Assembly: GCF_001649575.2 (NCBI RefSeq)
Contig: NC_051433.1
Coordinates: forward strand, 8,395,234 to 8,459,233
DNA: 64,000 bases
Reading direction: 5' to 3'
Origin: Kryptolebias marmoratus
Lineage: Eukaryota; Chordata; Actinopteri; Cyprinodontiformes; Rivulidae
Made by a program: the position numbers and the translations under genes. Positions 44,293-56,954 of this stretch are shown here, one piece after another (position 1 is the first letter of the stretch; every line of letters starts with the position of its first letter). The notes beneath the pieces are model-generated. The model worked only from the letters and a program-made list of their open reading frames with translations, searched no databases and was not told the DNA's origin.

Positions 44293-47200
44293 TTACTGCA
44301 GCCACTTTGGTACTGGCACCTGTGGGGCAGGGGAAAAAAAAAAAAGATGTGAGTACGTTTGAACAAGCTGACATCATAAACCTGTCTGACTGTTCCTACC
44401 TTCTTCAGATGTTTGATATTGCTTCCTCTGATGGAGGCGAGCAGTTGGTCCCTTGAGTTCTTGCCACCACCTGGGCGGTCGCCATCCGGCATGGGAGGTG
44501 GAGGAGGTGGGGGCCCACCCCCAGGAGGAGGCGGAGGTGGTGGTGGAGCCGGCCCCCCAGCTCCTCTTCTGGGCGTTAGCTTTGGTGAAGGCATCGGTGA
44601 AGGAATGGGAGACGGTTTAGGGGAGGATTTTGGCGTACTCCTCAGAGATCCTCCACCCCCAGTTTTGGGCACCTCCAGCGCCCCCTTCTTCTCCCCATTT
44701 GCCTGGGCCAGCTTCTGCTCCTGCAGGCGCCTCTGCCTCTGTCTGTCCATGTTGCGGCTCAGTATGTTTGTCGTGGTCATCCTGGGCCCCGCCAACTCAA
44801 AGTGGTACCCCAGCTTGAGCAGGGTGGTGTTTTCTTTCAGGATCTTGACCATCTCCATCTCCGTCTTCCCGCCGCAGATGTGGCGCTGGTTTTGAAAGCG
44901 AAGCTCGGTCAGGGTGGAGTTGTGCTGCAGCGACTGGATCAGGGACAGGATGCCCTTGCCGGTGAGATGGTTGGAGTCGAGGTTGATGCTGGTGATGGTC
45001 TTGTTGCTGCGCAGCATGCCAGCGATGGCATAAGCCACGTGGTCGTCCGCGCGGCAGTTCGCCAGAGCAAACGTCTTCACGTGGCTGTTGTTGTGCAAAG
45101 CTTCTGCAAACTCGATGAGCGTTTTAGTCTTGATGACCTCTGAGTTGTTGACGTTGAGCTCAGTGAGGGAGGGGTCGTCGCTCCCAACCTGCTGCATCAA
45201 CTCATCGAACATGCTCGAATCTTCATCCTCCTCCTCTTCCTTCTTCATCTTGCTGTTCGGGCTGTTTTTGGCCACACAGTTACCAAGTTTTTCGGTTTCG
45301 TCTGTGTTTATAAATTTACTTTTTGTGTCATTGTTTTCCCTTTTCTCCTCAGTTTTCAGGTCTTTGCTTATCTTTGGATATTTTTCTTTCACGTGGTCGC
45401 TGTGGTTAACCAGCTCCTCCCTGTCACTTCTGTTTTCTGGCTTGTCACGTTTCTCCTGCACCTCAGCCTTGTCAGACGGCTGCCTCTGGACTTTAACGTC
45501 AGGCTTGGTTTTCTCCTCGGCTCGCAGCTTGTTTTCATCCTTTTTACTTTCCTGGGCTTGGCTCTCTGATGCTTTGCACTGCTTCTCAACCATTTTGGAA
45601 ACGAGCCCCTGTGTCCTGACGTTCTCCGTTTTCCTGTCCCTTTCTCTTCCTGCATCCTTCTCGCTCTTTTCACGAAACTTGGAGATAATGTCTTTGGTTT
45701 TGCTGTCATCTCTTTTCCTGCAGTCCTCCTTCCTGTCCTTTTCTTTGCCCTCATCTCTTTTTTCCTGTAATTTGGAGATCATATCTTTTGTTTTGCTACC
45801 TGTGCTCTCTCTGTTTTCTCTTCTGTCTCTTAACCTATAATCTTCATGTTTATCTTTCTCATTCACCTCCTCCTTTGCGTCGCTCTCTTTGTCTTCTTGC
45901 TTCCTGTATCTACTCAAACGCCAACTTTTCTCGTCTTTCACATCCGAACCTCTGCTGTTTCTGTCCTTAACCTTGACGTCTTTGTCACTTGTGAGACTCG
46001 GCTGCCTTCGCACGGCTACTTTCACGTCGTCGTTCCCCTCCTGGCTGAGGCCCATCTTCCTCAGGTATTCCTGCTTCCGGCTCTCCTTCTTTGGTTCCCC
46101 CTGCAGGAGGAGACACATAAATAGTGTATTATGCAATCTTCACAGAAAGCAAAGCTCCCAGATAAAGCCAATGTGAAAAAAAATACAAAAGCAGAGCAAT
46201 CATTTTGCAGCACATTACTCAAATGATTGATTGACTCAACAGAGTAATCTTACATTTGCACTTGTAACACTTGATCTGCACAGAATATGATGGTTTATTG
46301 TATAAATACTTGTGTAAATCATGTATTTCTTCACTACAAAGCAGCCCCCCATCCACCTCCATATTATAAACATTCTCTTATACACAATATGGCATGTGTG
46401 TTTACACTCAGCAGAAGGACAAGGAACTATTTTTTCCCCAGTGCAGGAACCCGTTTGAAGCGAGGAGCTCGCTAAGTGTTTGATTTGTGAGCCTCCAACT
46501 GGTGTGCGGCGCGAGGCCGCGGCTCTGGCAGACGTGTCCTTAAAAGGCAGCGAGCAAAGGAGCAATCAACCAAGGAATTCCATCAGGCTGGGATTAAGAA
46601 GCTCCACAATCCACTGGGGTGCTCCTCTCTTTCAGCACACAAACTGCCACAAATCTCGCTCCAGAACTTGCAGCATGGGGCAGCTTTTTGCTTTCAGACG
46701 TAGGAATAAATGAAACGGCTCAATGACTCTTAGGGGCTGTTTTTCTGCTTATGGGTATGATGGCGTAACGGGGCGAATGCCTGCAAACCTCAGAGGGGGA
46801 AACATGTTTTTCCTGGCAATAGAAGTCACCTTTGGGAAATCACTATTTTTGAGCTGATGGACTCAGGGTGCACAAGCCTCAGCTGCTTCCAGTGAAATGA
46901 GAAACAGCTCTCATGAGAATATCCTGTGACAATGGAAATGTAATGTACTGCTGCAAACTATCAGTCACACATTCAGTAAAACTGATGGGATGAGCTTAAA
47001 TCAATCTTTTTAAGAGCGTGATGTGTCCCAGTTCAGCTCACTAACCTCAAATGATGGCTCCCTCTGACCGAGCCTCCCTTTGGCGTCACGTCGCCTCTCC
47101 GTGTCCCAGGCGTTGTTGCTCAGAGGCGGCTGCGGAGGACGGCTCTCACCTTGGATGATGATCTTCCCGTCCTCCGGGCTGATGTCTGGAACATTCCTCA

Positions 47201-47321
47201 GGTCTTTATCCAGCTCTTCCACCTCCTCGGGAGAGAGGGTGGACAGCAGGTTTTCCAGGTCCGGGTCTTCGCTGACCTGTCGACCCGTGCGGGTCAGGCC
47301 CCTCACCTTTCGTCTGGACAT
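44293..47321 (-). CDS. lmod1: Leiomodin-1, smooth-muscle actin nucleator, 667 aa, three coding exons
   Basis: Exons (minus): 47046-47321, 44400-46100, 44293-44319; all phase 0, total 667 aa (human LMOD1 600). N-terminal tropomyosin-binding segment GRQVSEDPDLENLLSTLSPEE at about 14-34; a long charged Lys/Glu/Asp linker at about 95-380 with degenerate repeats; a tropomodulin-type leucine-rich-repeat actin-binding domain at about 385-560 (NVNNS, FALANCRADDHVA, NLDSNHLTGKGI, LGYHFELAGPRMT); Ser-Pro repeats, then two polyproline runs at about 603-627; a WH2 motif (NSRDQLLASIRGSN) at about 640-659; last exon VPVPKWLQ. Known role: nucleates actin filaments in smooth muscle. I chose Met at 47321 (MSRRK...) because human starts MSR; an in-frame upstream Met would add 27 residues. 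The 1.7-kb central exon is typical of leiomodins. Confidence 0.95.
46101..47045 (-). other. lmod1 intron 1 (0.9 kb)
   Basis: Between the N-terminal exon (residues 1-92) and the large central exon. The donor is GTTAGT, the acceptor CTCCTGCAG. Short ORFs inside it are not supported. Confidence 0.8.
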
Positions 47322-47604
47322 TTTTGGGCTGTTTTCTTCGGAAGACGAATTGGCGCCGGCTGGTATATTCATGTATTTGGAACCGAAACGCTTCTCTCCC
47401 ACTGGGTGTCCCTGCGAGCCGAAGGCCTGCTTTCTCCTTGTGTCCCCCTCACCGAAGAGCCACCAGAGGCATCAATCCTGCTGTGAAGAGGCTGCACTCA
47501 CAGTGCTGCAGCGAGGAGCCCCTGTGATGAACTGCAAAAGGCTCCCATCATCAAAGAGCAGTGTGAGGCTGGGACATTCTTTGAAATCCTGTTAAAGTGC
47601 ATGC

Positions 47605-47614
47605 CCATATTTAG
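47605..47614. promoter_or_regulatory. CArG-like box upstream of lmod1
   Basis: CCATATTTAG differs at one position from the SRF consensus CC(A/T)6GG. It sits about 285 bp upstream of the lmod1 ATG and 15 bp from a perfect CArG box. LMOD1 is a known SRF/myocardin target, so the site is plausible, but binding is inferred. Confidence 0.5.
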
Positions 47615-47629
47615 TTCAGGGTACACGCT

Positions 47630-47639
47630 CCTTTAAAGG
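47630..47639. promoter_or_regulatory. Perfect CArG box (SRF site) upstream of lmod1
   Basis: CCTTTAAAGG matches CC(A/T)6GG exactly and is palindromic. It lies about 310 bp upstream of the lmod1 start codon. Together with the near-match at 47,605 the centres are 25 bp apart, the paired arrangement common in smooth-muscle gene promoters. Confidence 0.55.
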
Positions 47640-50600
47640 TAATGGGAAGGGCTGAAAATTTACAGAGCAGACTCCTACTCCTATTACACAATATGTGTTT
47701 ATACAAACGAGACAAGCTCCAGATTTAATTTTCTTTTTTTTTTAAAGCCACCAAAGACCTACAACTAAAACATATTTTCAATATTTTTAGATTAAAAACT
47801 AGCATTTCATCTAAAACCAAATGGGAGACTGACTTTGCTCTGGTACCAAGATTTAGGCTCAGGGATTTTAAGGCTGAAAGACTGGCGTGCATTTAAAAAA
47901 GTTTAATTACTTTAAAACAAATCAAAATATGCTATAGAATACCCACCAAAATGTAGATGATGTGAACAATGGGAACAATTTTATCTTTGCTGGATGTTAT
48001 TTATTGAAACTAAAACTCAGCATGGATCCCAGGTCCGACACCGAGGCTGACTTTTAAACTGGTCACGGAGAAAAACAGTCCGATGATTCGTCTAATTATA
48101 ATCTCTGAGGACATCACTTCCTAGTTTAGATTTGTTGCATCGTTTCCATTTTATCTGAGTTCAACTTGAATGTGTTTAGGTCCAGAATGGCTCACAGGAT
48201 CCAGGTTATGGGATATACAAGTCTTTGCATAAAAAGTTTTCTATTTTTAATTTTTGGATGCAAAGACAAACTGTCCTCTCACAATTCAGTATTATTGTAG
48301 TGATCAAAAACCTTCAGATATCTTTAAATGGTGACCTCTCACCCCACATCACAGACTTTTTGAATTTTTTAAAAGCCTCTCTGGGATATTTCGTTTTTAT
48401 CAATCGCTGCTTCTTAAAATGACTCATAATAATAATAATATAAAAAAGACAGCACAAATTTATTTTAGTTGTGAAAAAGGACAGTTTTTCTTTTGGTCAA
48501 ATACAGTAAAAATAAATAAATGTCGAATTATTTTAAAATGATTAATCAGGAGAGCATATTGGGCCTGGTTCTATGTTACTTTTAAAGTGAAATAAATTGT
48601 TTGTAATAAAAGGGCCACTGTTTACTAATTCATTATACTTCCAAACTATTATTATTTAACTTAAAAAAGATCAGATGTTATCAATATGAAATATGATGAA
48701 TGTGTCTGGCTGGAAGGTAATCTGGATGTAATCTGGGTGTAATTTGGCCATCTAGTGGCCAAAATCCTGTACTTTTCCCATGTATAATATAAAAAACATC
48801 TGCGAAACAGAACCTTTCAAATAAATTAAAAAATAAAAACACAATAGGCAATATTTTTTTACATTCCAAAGTTAAATTTTATGTCATTAGAAATAATTTC
48901 TCGTCCACACACTTTATATTACAATGTCATACCATCCATATGACAACAGACAAATGTCACATGTTACTTTTGCACCAAATGTCAGTTTCATTAAAACACA
49001 CTGATGGAGTTGGTTTATAAGCAGAAACAACCGGGAGTGTCGTTGAGAAAACGTCATAATAAATTACACATGAAAGCATCGTACCAAGAAAATCCCAGTT
49101 TTCTCCTGCTTTACAAAGTCCCAATAAATCTGTACAAACGGAGACTGGAGGAAATCATTTACACTGTCAGGAGTTTGAATGGTTTCTGTTGGACTCACTG
49201 TGAGGTTTAGCACTGACAGAACATACAGGAGTAGGTCTCAGGCCCCTCGCTTCACTTCACCAGCAGTTTGGGTTTTAATACGCCTCTGGTAAAAAGGTTT
49301 TGGAATCAACTCTGAAGACGGTCGAGAGTTTACGGCGTAAGATTAGAAACAGCTACGCTCAGTGCAAATTTATCGTTAATCTTCAAGTAGATAAAATCAG
49401 TATGAACTTAGAGAACGGCTAATGTTTTTGGAAATCCGCACGTTTGCTTCCCTGTTAACTTCAAACTAAACGAGAAAACTAGTTACAGCGGGGTAAGCGA
49501 GTTATCAGAGTGGTTTAGGTTGAAGCAGGCAAAGAATCAGAACAGACTGAACTCAGACTGTCGGCAGAGGAAAGAAGTGTTAAGAAATAACACCAACAAC
49601 GAGCTCAGTTCAAACACTGACAATAAGATCGCAACAAAACCCACAAACCATCCCAATACGCTTTTATTAAACGACTAATACTACAGGCTGGAAAACTCCG
49701 AAGAAGACGATTGTTTTCCACGTCTTTTTGCACAAACTGTTTACAGAAGGCATCTTTTTCTATTATCTGTAAATTAGCCTTTGTTCTCATGAGATCCGGA
49801 TCAGGATGTGGACTCAGAGTTCCTCTGATGCCGTCAGGGTGGGATTACATTTTTCACTGCCGACCGTTGGAACCAAACGTCTGAGAGATCAGTGGGCACG
49901 AGAGCGAACGCCCCATCAGCAGTCAGTCTGTTTAACTTTAACTTCTTTAACATTTGACCACTTTAATCTTTGCATTTTTGCACCGCCGTACCTTTTTTTT
50001 GATAACTTTGCATCCAATACTTTTCAATTTATGCTTGAGCCAAAGATCTCAGCATCTTGATTAATCTATTCGTCTAACGTTCAACAAGAAAAGAAAACAA
50101 ATAAGCAAACAAGTGAACGGATTTCCAAAAACACGGAGCAAATTCTTCAAAGTATTCAATAGTGTTCATATTAGTCCAGCTGGTAAGATATTGTTCACAG
50201 TAAGATATAACCTCCGTAATTTCAAATAAAGAACGAAAGCAAGTAAACGCATCATATCCCATGTTACTTAAAACGGCTTGTTACAACATTAATAAATATT
50301 GAACTGAGGAACTGATGTATTTAAACAGATAATCTCATTTTTTATGAATGGTTATTGTAAGGTGGGACATGGATCTGTTTGATTACAGCAATAAGAAATA
50401 AAAACTTGACGTTTCTGGCCATACTACCTGATAGTGTGAAGGGATAGTGTCTAAAACTAAAGGTTAATTCATTTCCAGACAAGAAAAAAGAAAAAGAAAA
50501 CGAGGAGGATAAGAAACCGAGCAGGACACTGGTACACTGGTGGTACATGAGAAGGGCGCCACTAAAAATATCTAGAAATATCTGCACGAGTCAAATATCA

Positions 50601-50900
50601 TACAGATGAGAAGAAACAGGTGACGGAGAGTTTTTCACACAGAACTTCAGAGATCCATCAAATCAATGGCGTCTCTGTCTTTGATTCGAACATGTCACTA
50701 TTTTTTTTATCAAACATGCAGCTCAACCTTGGGAGCGATGCGAGAAAAACACCAAACACGTGAAGAAGAACAAGAAGTTCAGGATCTGAATCACTGAGGG
50801 GTTACTATGGACGCAGCAACAGGCAGTTATCAGTTTCCTCTAAGCTGAAAGTCTGCTTCCCTTGGACAAATAAAGGAGCGCATCATTTCACTCGTACCGC
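47640..50900. other. Intergenic between shisa4 and lmod1; no gene seen
   Basis: AT-rich with a short (AAT)n at about 48,428-48,442. None of its ORFs resembles a known protein. May contain distal lmod1 promoter elements. Confidence 0.55.
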
Positions 50901-50903
50901 CCC

Positions 50904-50909
50904 TTTAAT
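50904..50909 (-). terminator. Candidate poly(A) signal of shisa4
   Basis: TTTAAT on the plus strand is ATTAAA, the commonest variant signal, on the gene strand. It lies 400 bp past the shisa4 stop codon. Weak evidence on its own. Confidence 0.3.
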
Positions 50910-51105
50910 TCTCCCTCTGTATGCTAATGAGCGGTGTCTTCTATGACAGCCTGTCATTGAAGCGAGTGAGTCAGAAGAACAGCGGAGGCGTCTAGACACC
51001 GATACCTCCTCCCTTAAAGAGTGACACCTGCTGAGGGAACCACAAGTCAGGTGTCAGAATCTGATTTACATTACTGAGGGGGGGAAGTAGGACGGTGCTG
51101 GAAAT

Positions 51106-51129
51106 AAACAACAACAACAACAACAACAA
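51106..51129. repeat. (CAA)n trinucleotide microsatellite
   Basis: About eight CAA/ACA copies in the presumed shisa4 3' UTR. Confidence 0.9.
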
Positions 51130-51308
51130 GAAAAAAAGTTAAAGTGCCTCCTGTTCTCCTTCACAGGAAAACCAACTGAGCTGAGCTGTATTTTGTTTTT
51201 TGTTGTTTTTTTAATGTCGTGTGTTAGGCTGTGCGTGTAAGACAGGTCTGCTGCCACCTTCGTTTGAAACAGTCCTTTTCTCTCCCTGTTTGTGCCGAGA
51301 CGAACTCA

Positions 51309-54300
51309 TCACTGACCGGGGTACTGAGGCGGAGAGTAGGGCGGCGGGGCTGCAAAACAACAAGGAAGAAATAACTATTAAATCAAAATAACTTCACAAA
51401 AACTATTTCCAAGTGATCTTCTGGCCAAAGATTTTGGATTTTGTTTTACTTAAACTTTGAAGAAACCTTAGAAGATTCCGGGAACTTGGAGTAAAATGCT
51501 GAAAACTGAAATAAACCAGGTTGTTTTGGTGTTGCGGCTGATTAGTGTACGAGGTTGTTGTTTTGACGAATAAACCAAAATGCTGCCATTTTCAGCCAGA
51601 GCCAAGCAAAATCTTTGACTGTAAAAACATGAAGTTAGACAACTGCCCAATAACACCAGACTTGTTGTCAAAAACAGAGTCAGGCTGAGCTGCTGGAAGT
51701 GTAATATTTGTGCAGAAGATGAGTTTAAAGAAAAAAAACTTGGAGCAGTCACACGCTGGAGAACATGGTGATCTGCCAGTTTGTTTCTGATCCTACGAGT
51801 GAACATTTGGGCCTGGTGTTGGTGCTAAAAGGATTGTGGGTAAGTTAATAATTTTATATAACTGGATCGGAATAGTTTTCTGTTTGTGGTATAGATTACT
51901 GGGGTTTTAATATTTGGAGTACAGTATAAAGAATGATGCTTACGTTCACTTTAACTAGTGATTAATGCAGTTAATTAATGTCATGAACTTCCTGACACCT
52001 TCAATGAGATTTGTCATATTTTTAAAGCACCTAGCAAAGAGTTGAAAAACTTTTTGGATAAAAAGTACAACGCCGTGTTGAAAAATAATAAAGCATTTCT
52101 TCCCCAGAACAGACACGTCTTTCTGTCTCCAATCTGTTTTCCTGTCAGGCAGAAGTGGACTGGTGGGAATTCATAGGCGCTGAGATTTCTGCCAAACTGA
52201 AAAAGCTTGAAGACGTACTTTAAACACATTTTAGACAACGTTAATATTGAATATCAACAGTATGGGTTCAGGATCATTTGGAAATAGTGCCACGGGAATC
52301 TGAAACAGCAGCTGTGGCTTCAACTAAGTGTGAAGAAAAAAGCAAAAACACGAGCTCGAGGTTTCACCTATAATTAGCTGCAGCACCAAGTAGCTTTTTT
52401 TTTACACTATCTGAGCAAAATAAACAAGTTTAAAAACATTTAGACTTAACTGAAGCTTCTGCTCTGTCTGATTTCTTTAGTGTTCTGTGAAAACTGACTT
52501 ACAGAGATGTGTGGCTTCCTGTCTGACCACCAGCGGCGTGACAGCGTCCTCAGATGAAGTGAAACGTCATGATTTTTACGCTGATAACAGCTGCTCTCAC
52601 TGGAGTGTAATTAAACTCTCCCACACATGAACTGACTGTTCAACAGGCTTAAAGATGGTATTTTTAGCCGCTGCCATGTTTTACACAGCTACTACTCGTT
52701 TGGCGTTCCTTACTTTTAATCTGTCGGGCCTCACGGAAGCGTCAAATGTCACGTGGCGCTCTTTGAAGCACGTTTGAATAAAACAGGAAGAGTTCAACAG
52801 AAAACTGACTCATGTCCGGATGACTGAAGGCCAACACCTGAGCAAACTTTGTGTCAGGAAACCCAGTAGTTCAGATTCTACTTCAGATCAAGCCCTGCTG
52901 CTCTTACCCTGGCTGTATGCAGGTTCAATGTGGTGTGGGTAAGGGCCCGGCTGCATCATGGGGTACTGGGCGGGCATGCCGGGGTACTGGGGACCCAGAG
53001 GATAACCTGCAGGTCCGAGAGGTTTTCCATAAGCATCATACATGGGCTCCACTGGGTAGCTGACCATGGGAATCTGCTGGGCTGTGGGTAAATAAAGGTA
53101 AACATACACACAGCTTTGAAAACTAAATGTTAGGGGTTAGTTTTACAAGCGTGGGCATACAGATGAATTATTTTACCTTCGTAAGGTGTCCTGCCCCTCT
53201 GCTGCCTTCTCTGGTAGAGGTAACAGCAGGAACACATGAAGCAGCAAACCATGGTTGCAATGATGGCCACAAACAGGAGAATGGAAGATGCAATGCCAGC
53301 TATGGTGGTCGGGCTGAGGAGAGAGGACATCAGAGGGCTTAGAGTAAAAACTAAAAATCCACCTCTCACTTTGATCACCTGACCTCATGTCGGTGTTGTT
53401 CTTCTGTAATTACATCTCACTTTAGAAAAGATTAAAGCGCTGGGTTCGAACGCACTCAAACAACTGACCCTGACGCCACATCCTAAACGAGAGACGCGGC
53501 ATCCCGAACCTCTGCCTCGTCGAGACTCCCTCACTTCCACCGTATTCGGCGAAGCAACAAAGCCCTCCATTTTATCTCAGCCTCAGACGCCCACTGATCT
53601 GATCTCCCGCCGGGCTTAAAGCTGCAGGTTGCCTGCGAGCTGTGGCTGCTGATGGACGGGCTCCAGGTCTGTGCAGAAACCGTGCCAGGCCGCAGCCTCT
53701 CAGGTGCAAACATGCTTAGTCCAGCATTATTACCAGTTTAACAGTGGATGCAAAGACAGCTGATGTCACAGAACCACTAATGAGAACATATTAGAGCTGT
53801 TTATTCAAGAGCAGCCACTGTGCTATACGGGCTGTTGTGTATATTTTAAACATGAATGCTTTTCTATAAGGTATGTGTCAATATAACATTTTTTTACTAA
53901 TATTCTGAAAAACACTACTTCATTTCTTGCTCTGTAGTATTGTTTTCACTTTATTTGTTCTGTGTGCTTCTTGCTGCCAGAGAAATTGTTTCATCTGCAA
54001 GAAAAGACTTTTTTTTTCTTTAAGAACAAGACACCAGTCGATGCACAGTCAGGCAGACGGCAATAATAGCTCTCAGAGTCGAACTAATTAATAAATAAGT
54101 AATTAATCTGCAGCCCTGCTGGTGCCTCCGCCCTCACCTGAACTGGAAGAGCATGCAGCGCTTCTGCTCCCGCTCCGTGATCATCTTGAAGGCGTCCAGG
54201 CAGCAGTAGCGCCGGTGGCAGTTCCCGCAGCAGAATGTGATGAGAGGGCAGTCGAAGCCATTGTGCCAGGTGCCATTTTTGTCCACATACCACAGACAGT

Positions 54301-56954
54301 CCTCGTTCCCACTGACTGCAAAACAAAGACAACCGACAGCTGAGGCAGAAAGACACAACAGGTCTGATAATCAGAGGAGGAAGATAAAATGAAAGACGCT
54401 GAACTCATTCCTAAAAATCTCCTCTTTTTATTGTCGTGTTGGTTTTATCGCAGCAGGGGGGGGAGGGAGTCTTGACGGTTCGCTCGCAGTTGTGCCTTCA
54501 GGAAAAATAAGTGTCTTTCAAACATTCGCTGACGCTTCTTCACTCCTCCATATTTCTTTTTTATTTTATACAAGCTGGAGCTACGATGCATTATTCAACA
54601 CGTCCCCGTGGCGGAGGAGGAGGGGGGGAGGCCGGTTCGAGCTCCAGCTCTGGAAGTTACCGAGAAGATGAAACAGACTTTCTTCTAAAGCACGTTAAAG
54701 TCACTGCCAGTCAAACAACAAAGCCAAATGTTGGCAATTATTTCTGATATTCAGAGCTGCCCCGTTCTGTAAAGCACCAAGAGACAACACAAACCTGAGC
54801 TGTCCAAAGGTCACGCCAAGAAAAAAGGGCATTTTGTTTTACAAATTCGCCACAAAACTCTTGTTTTAGATGAAAAATGTCTTTTTATGCAGCTGATATC
54901 AAATATATAGATTGTATTTTTGGTTACAAAAAAGACTTCTGTTTTTCTTTCAGTTTTTTTTTTTATATACAAGTCTTGAAAATCATATAAGCCTTTAATT
55001 GAAATCAGATGGACTACATGTAATTATGTTTTAAACTATATATAATTTAGGGTTAAATTTAATTACAGCATGAATAAAACTGTTGTGCGGTTGCTAAACG
55101 TCACATTAAAAGTTTATTTCAAGTCCTCGTGTAAATCTTGAGGGAAAGCTGACAAAGAGAGAGGAGAACACGCTGTGAGAGAAGACTTATCTGAAGCAGA
55201 ACTGTTTAAGTGTTAAATTAGGGAAAGAAACTCCAACAGTACAGCTCTGAGTCCAGATCTACACGGTTCAACTAAACGTGGACGTTGACCTTTAGGGGCT
55301 GACGATAACAATAAACAGTCTTGACGTTGTTTAATGCTTTAACTTCGACTTTAACTGCATCACTTCATTAACGCTGCTGCCTGCAGACTGCATTTTATCA
55401 TTTGCTTTTTCTCAAATTTCTTTAATTTTTTTTGAGCAACAAAAGCTAAAAGCAGCCCAACCCAGAGCAGCGCTGCTTCATGTCGCCATCTGGAGAATAA
55501 AGATGGTGGATTTTGGATTAAACCAAAATGTACCGATTTTCGTCCTCTATTTTGTTGCAGAATTTTGAAATGAAATGTGCAAATTGATGAGAGAACCCAG
55601 CTCTGCAGATCAGACGCACCTCACAGCAGAAACATGAGTCGAAGTTTTAACGGACCACAGGGGGTTGGACTTCACGTGTCTGAACAGGAACTTTGGTGTT
55701 TTTGATGGTTTTCACAGAATTACAGTTCAGGTTTCGTTCACCTGAGAATTGATGATGTCACAATAACTTTTCAAATGTTTAAAAATGTCAAAACCTTTCC
55801 AAACAGACGCTTCTTAGGTGCAAGTTATTCGTCAGAGCGTAGGGATATTTGGCTTCTTTCACCCCGTGTGTCTCTCATCGCTTCAGGACGTATGGTTTTC
55901 TCTCAAATCCTCCAGAGGACAGAGAGTGCAAAGCTCTCAGATATCCATCCATCTTCTACCACATCCAGGGTCAGGTCACGGTCCAGGAGGTCCAGGAGGG
56001 AATCCCAGACCTCCCGCTCCCCAACAACACTCTTCAGCTCCTCCTGGGGGATCTCAAGGCCAGAGAGGATAAATAATCCCTCCAGAGAGTTCTCGGTCTG
56101 CCCCGGGGTCTCCTCCCGGTGGGACGTGCCTGGAAAAACCTCCGAAGTGAGACATCTCAATTGGACGCCTGAAGCACCTCAACTGACTCCTTTGGGCTCT
56201 GCGCCAAGCGTAGACGGACCAGTAAATCATACATCTGTACGCTTTGAGTTTGAGGCTTACTTTTCAGTCTGCCTCTCATCAACCTGGGAGTCAGGGAGTG
56301 ACAGACACAAGTGTGTGGTTACCATGGTGGCCCTAATTGAACTAGTTTCCTTTCTACACTTCTTTTACAGTTCATATATCGAAATTTAGCCTTACTTTAT
56401 ATTAATACAAAATCGATCCCATGTTTTAATCAGTATGTTTTAAATAGAAAATGTACAATATTTAATGGTTTAGTTAGACTAGTAGTAGCTTTAAGGCAGC
56501 TATACAGTGTTAAAGTAAGCATGCAGCCATTTGCAGTAATTATTTTTGAATGTATTTACAAAAAACAGAGATAACCTAAAAATAAAACCAAGCAGTAGGA
56601 TAGAAACAAAGTAAAAAAGTCAACTTGTAGGCCCAGAGGAGCGCTGTCATGTGACCCGGTGGCTGTTACAAACTGTGGCTGAACGCTAAACTCGTTTTCT
56701 TGTTGGTTTTTTTTTTCAAAACCAGGCCTAAAATGAACCCCGAGTTCAGAAGGGTCAGAAGTACACAGCCACACGGCAGTTAGCGGTCTGCGGCTGGGAG
56801 AAATAACGGTCCTGACTCCCGCCGACTCCACCGGCGCGGCCTGGATGCGAAACCATGATCTCTTACCCGGAGGAGCGCAGAGGACGACGGCGAGCAGCGC
56901 CAGAGTCAGCGAGACGAGGGACGTGTTGCCCGTCGGTAGGACCGCGATTCCCAT
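51309..56954 (-). CDS. shisa4: Shisa family member 4, single-pass membrane protein, 205 aa, five exons
   Basis: Exons (minus): 56867-56954, 54138-54315, 53177-53313, 52908-53081, 51309-51349. Joins keep frame and give 205 aa (human SHISA4 about 197). Signal peptide at residues 1 to about 28 (hydrophobic VSLTLALLAVVLCAPP); Shisa cysteine-rich extracellular domain at about 34-85 (EDCLWYVDKNGTWHNGFDCP, then FCCGNCHRRYCC); one membrane span at about 93-115 (IAGIASSILLFVAIIATMV); a juxtamembrane Cys cluster CCFMCSCCYLY; and a Pro/Tyr/Gly-rich cytoplasmic tail ending PPPYSPPQYPGQ, whose PPxY could bind WW domains. Known: Shisa proteins are adaptor-type membrane proteins affecting receptor trafficking; SHISA4 itself is poorly characterised. 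It lies between lmod1 and ipo9, as in human. Confidence 0.93.
51350..52907 (-). other. shisa4 intron 4 (1.6 kb)
   Basis: Precedes the 41-nt last coding exon (APPPYSPPQYPGQ). No features recognised. Confidence 0.7.
53314..54137 (-). other. shisa4 intron 2 (0.8 kb)
   Basis: Between the cysteine-rich-domain exon and the transmembrane exon. Minus-strand ORFs here are intronic noise. Confidence 0.7.
54316..56866 (-). other. shisa4 intron 1 (2.55 kb)
   Basis: Separates the signal-peptide exon from the cysteine-rich exon. Contains the LINE-like fragment at about 55,925-56,215. The long ORF at 55,775-56,389 (plus) is largely that repeat and is not a gene. Confidence 0.75.
55925..56215 (+). mobile_element. 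Fragment of a teleost LINE/SINE-type retroposon
   Basis: Contains ATCCATCCATCTTCTACCAC, then CAGCTCCTCCTGGGGGATCTC and CCCCGGGGTCTCCTCCCGGTGGGACGTGCC (quoted in two overlapping parts: CCCCGGGGTCTCCTCC and CTCCCGGTGGGACGTGCC), followed by a CACCTCAACTGACTCCTTTG block. From memory these are signature phrases of a very abundant fish retroposon sequence. It is diverged and truncated. The family name needs a repeat-library search. Confidence 0.6.

Noticed and set aside
44413..45840. Long plus-strand ORFs (160, 113 and 250 codons) opposite lmod1
   Set aside because: They are antisense shadows of the Gly/Pro-, Lys- and Glu-rich lmod1 exon, with low-complexity Gly, Ser, Phe and Leu composition.
47322..47402. 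Upstream in-frame Met of lmod1 adding 27 residues
   Set aside because: The internal Met (MSRRK) matches the family start, and the extension has no counterpart in human LMOD1. Kept only as an alternative.
53440..53470. GGGTTCGAACGC resembling a tRNA T-loop
   Set aside because: The flanking bases do not pair as a T-stem and no acceptor stem or D-arm is present. It lies in a shisa4 intron.
55775..56389. 204-codon plus-strand ORF
   Set aside because: It overlaps a diverged LINE-like retroposon fragment inside shisa4 intron 1 and has no recognisable domain.
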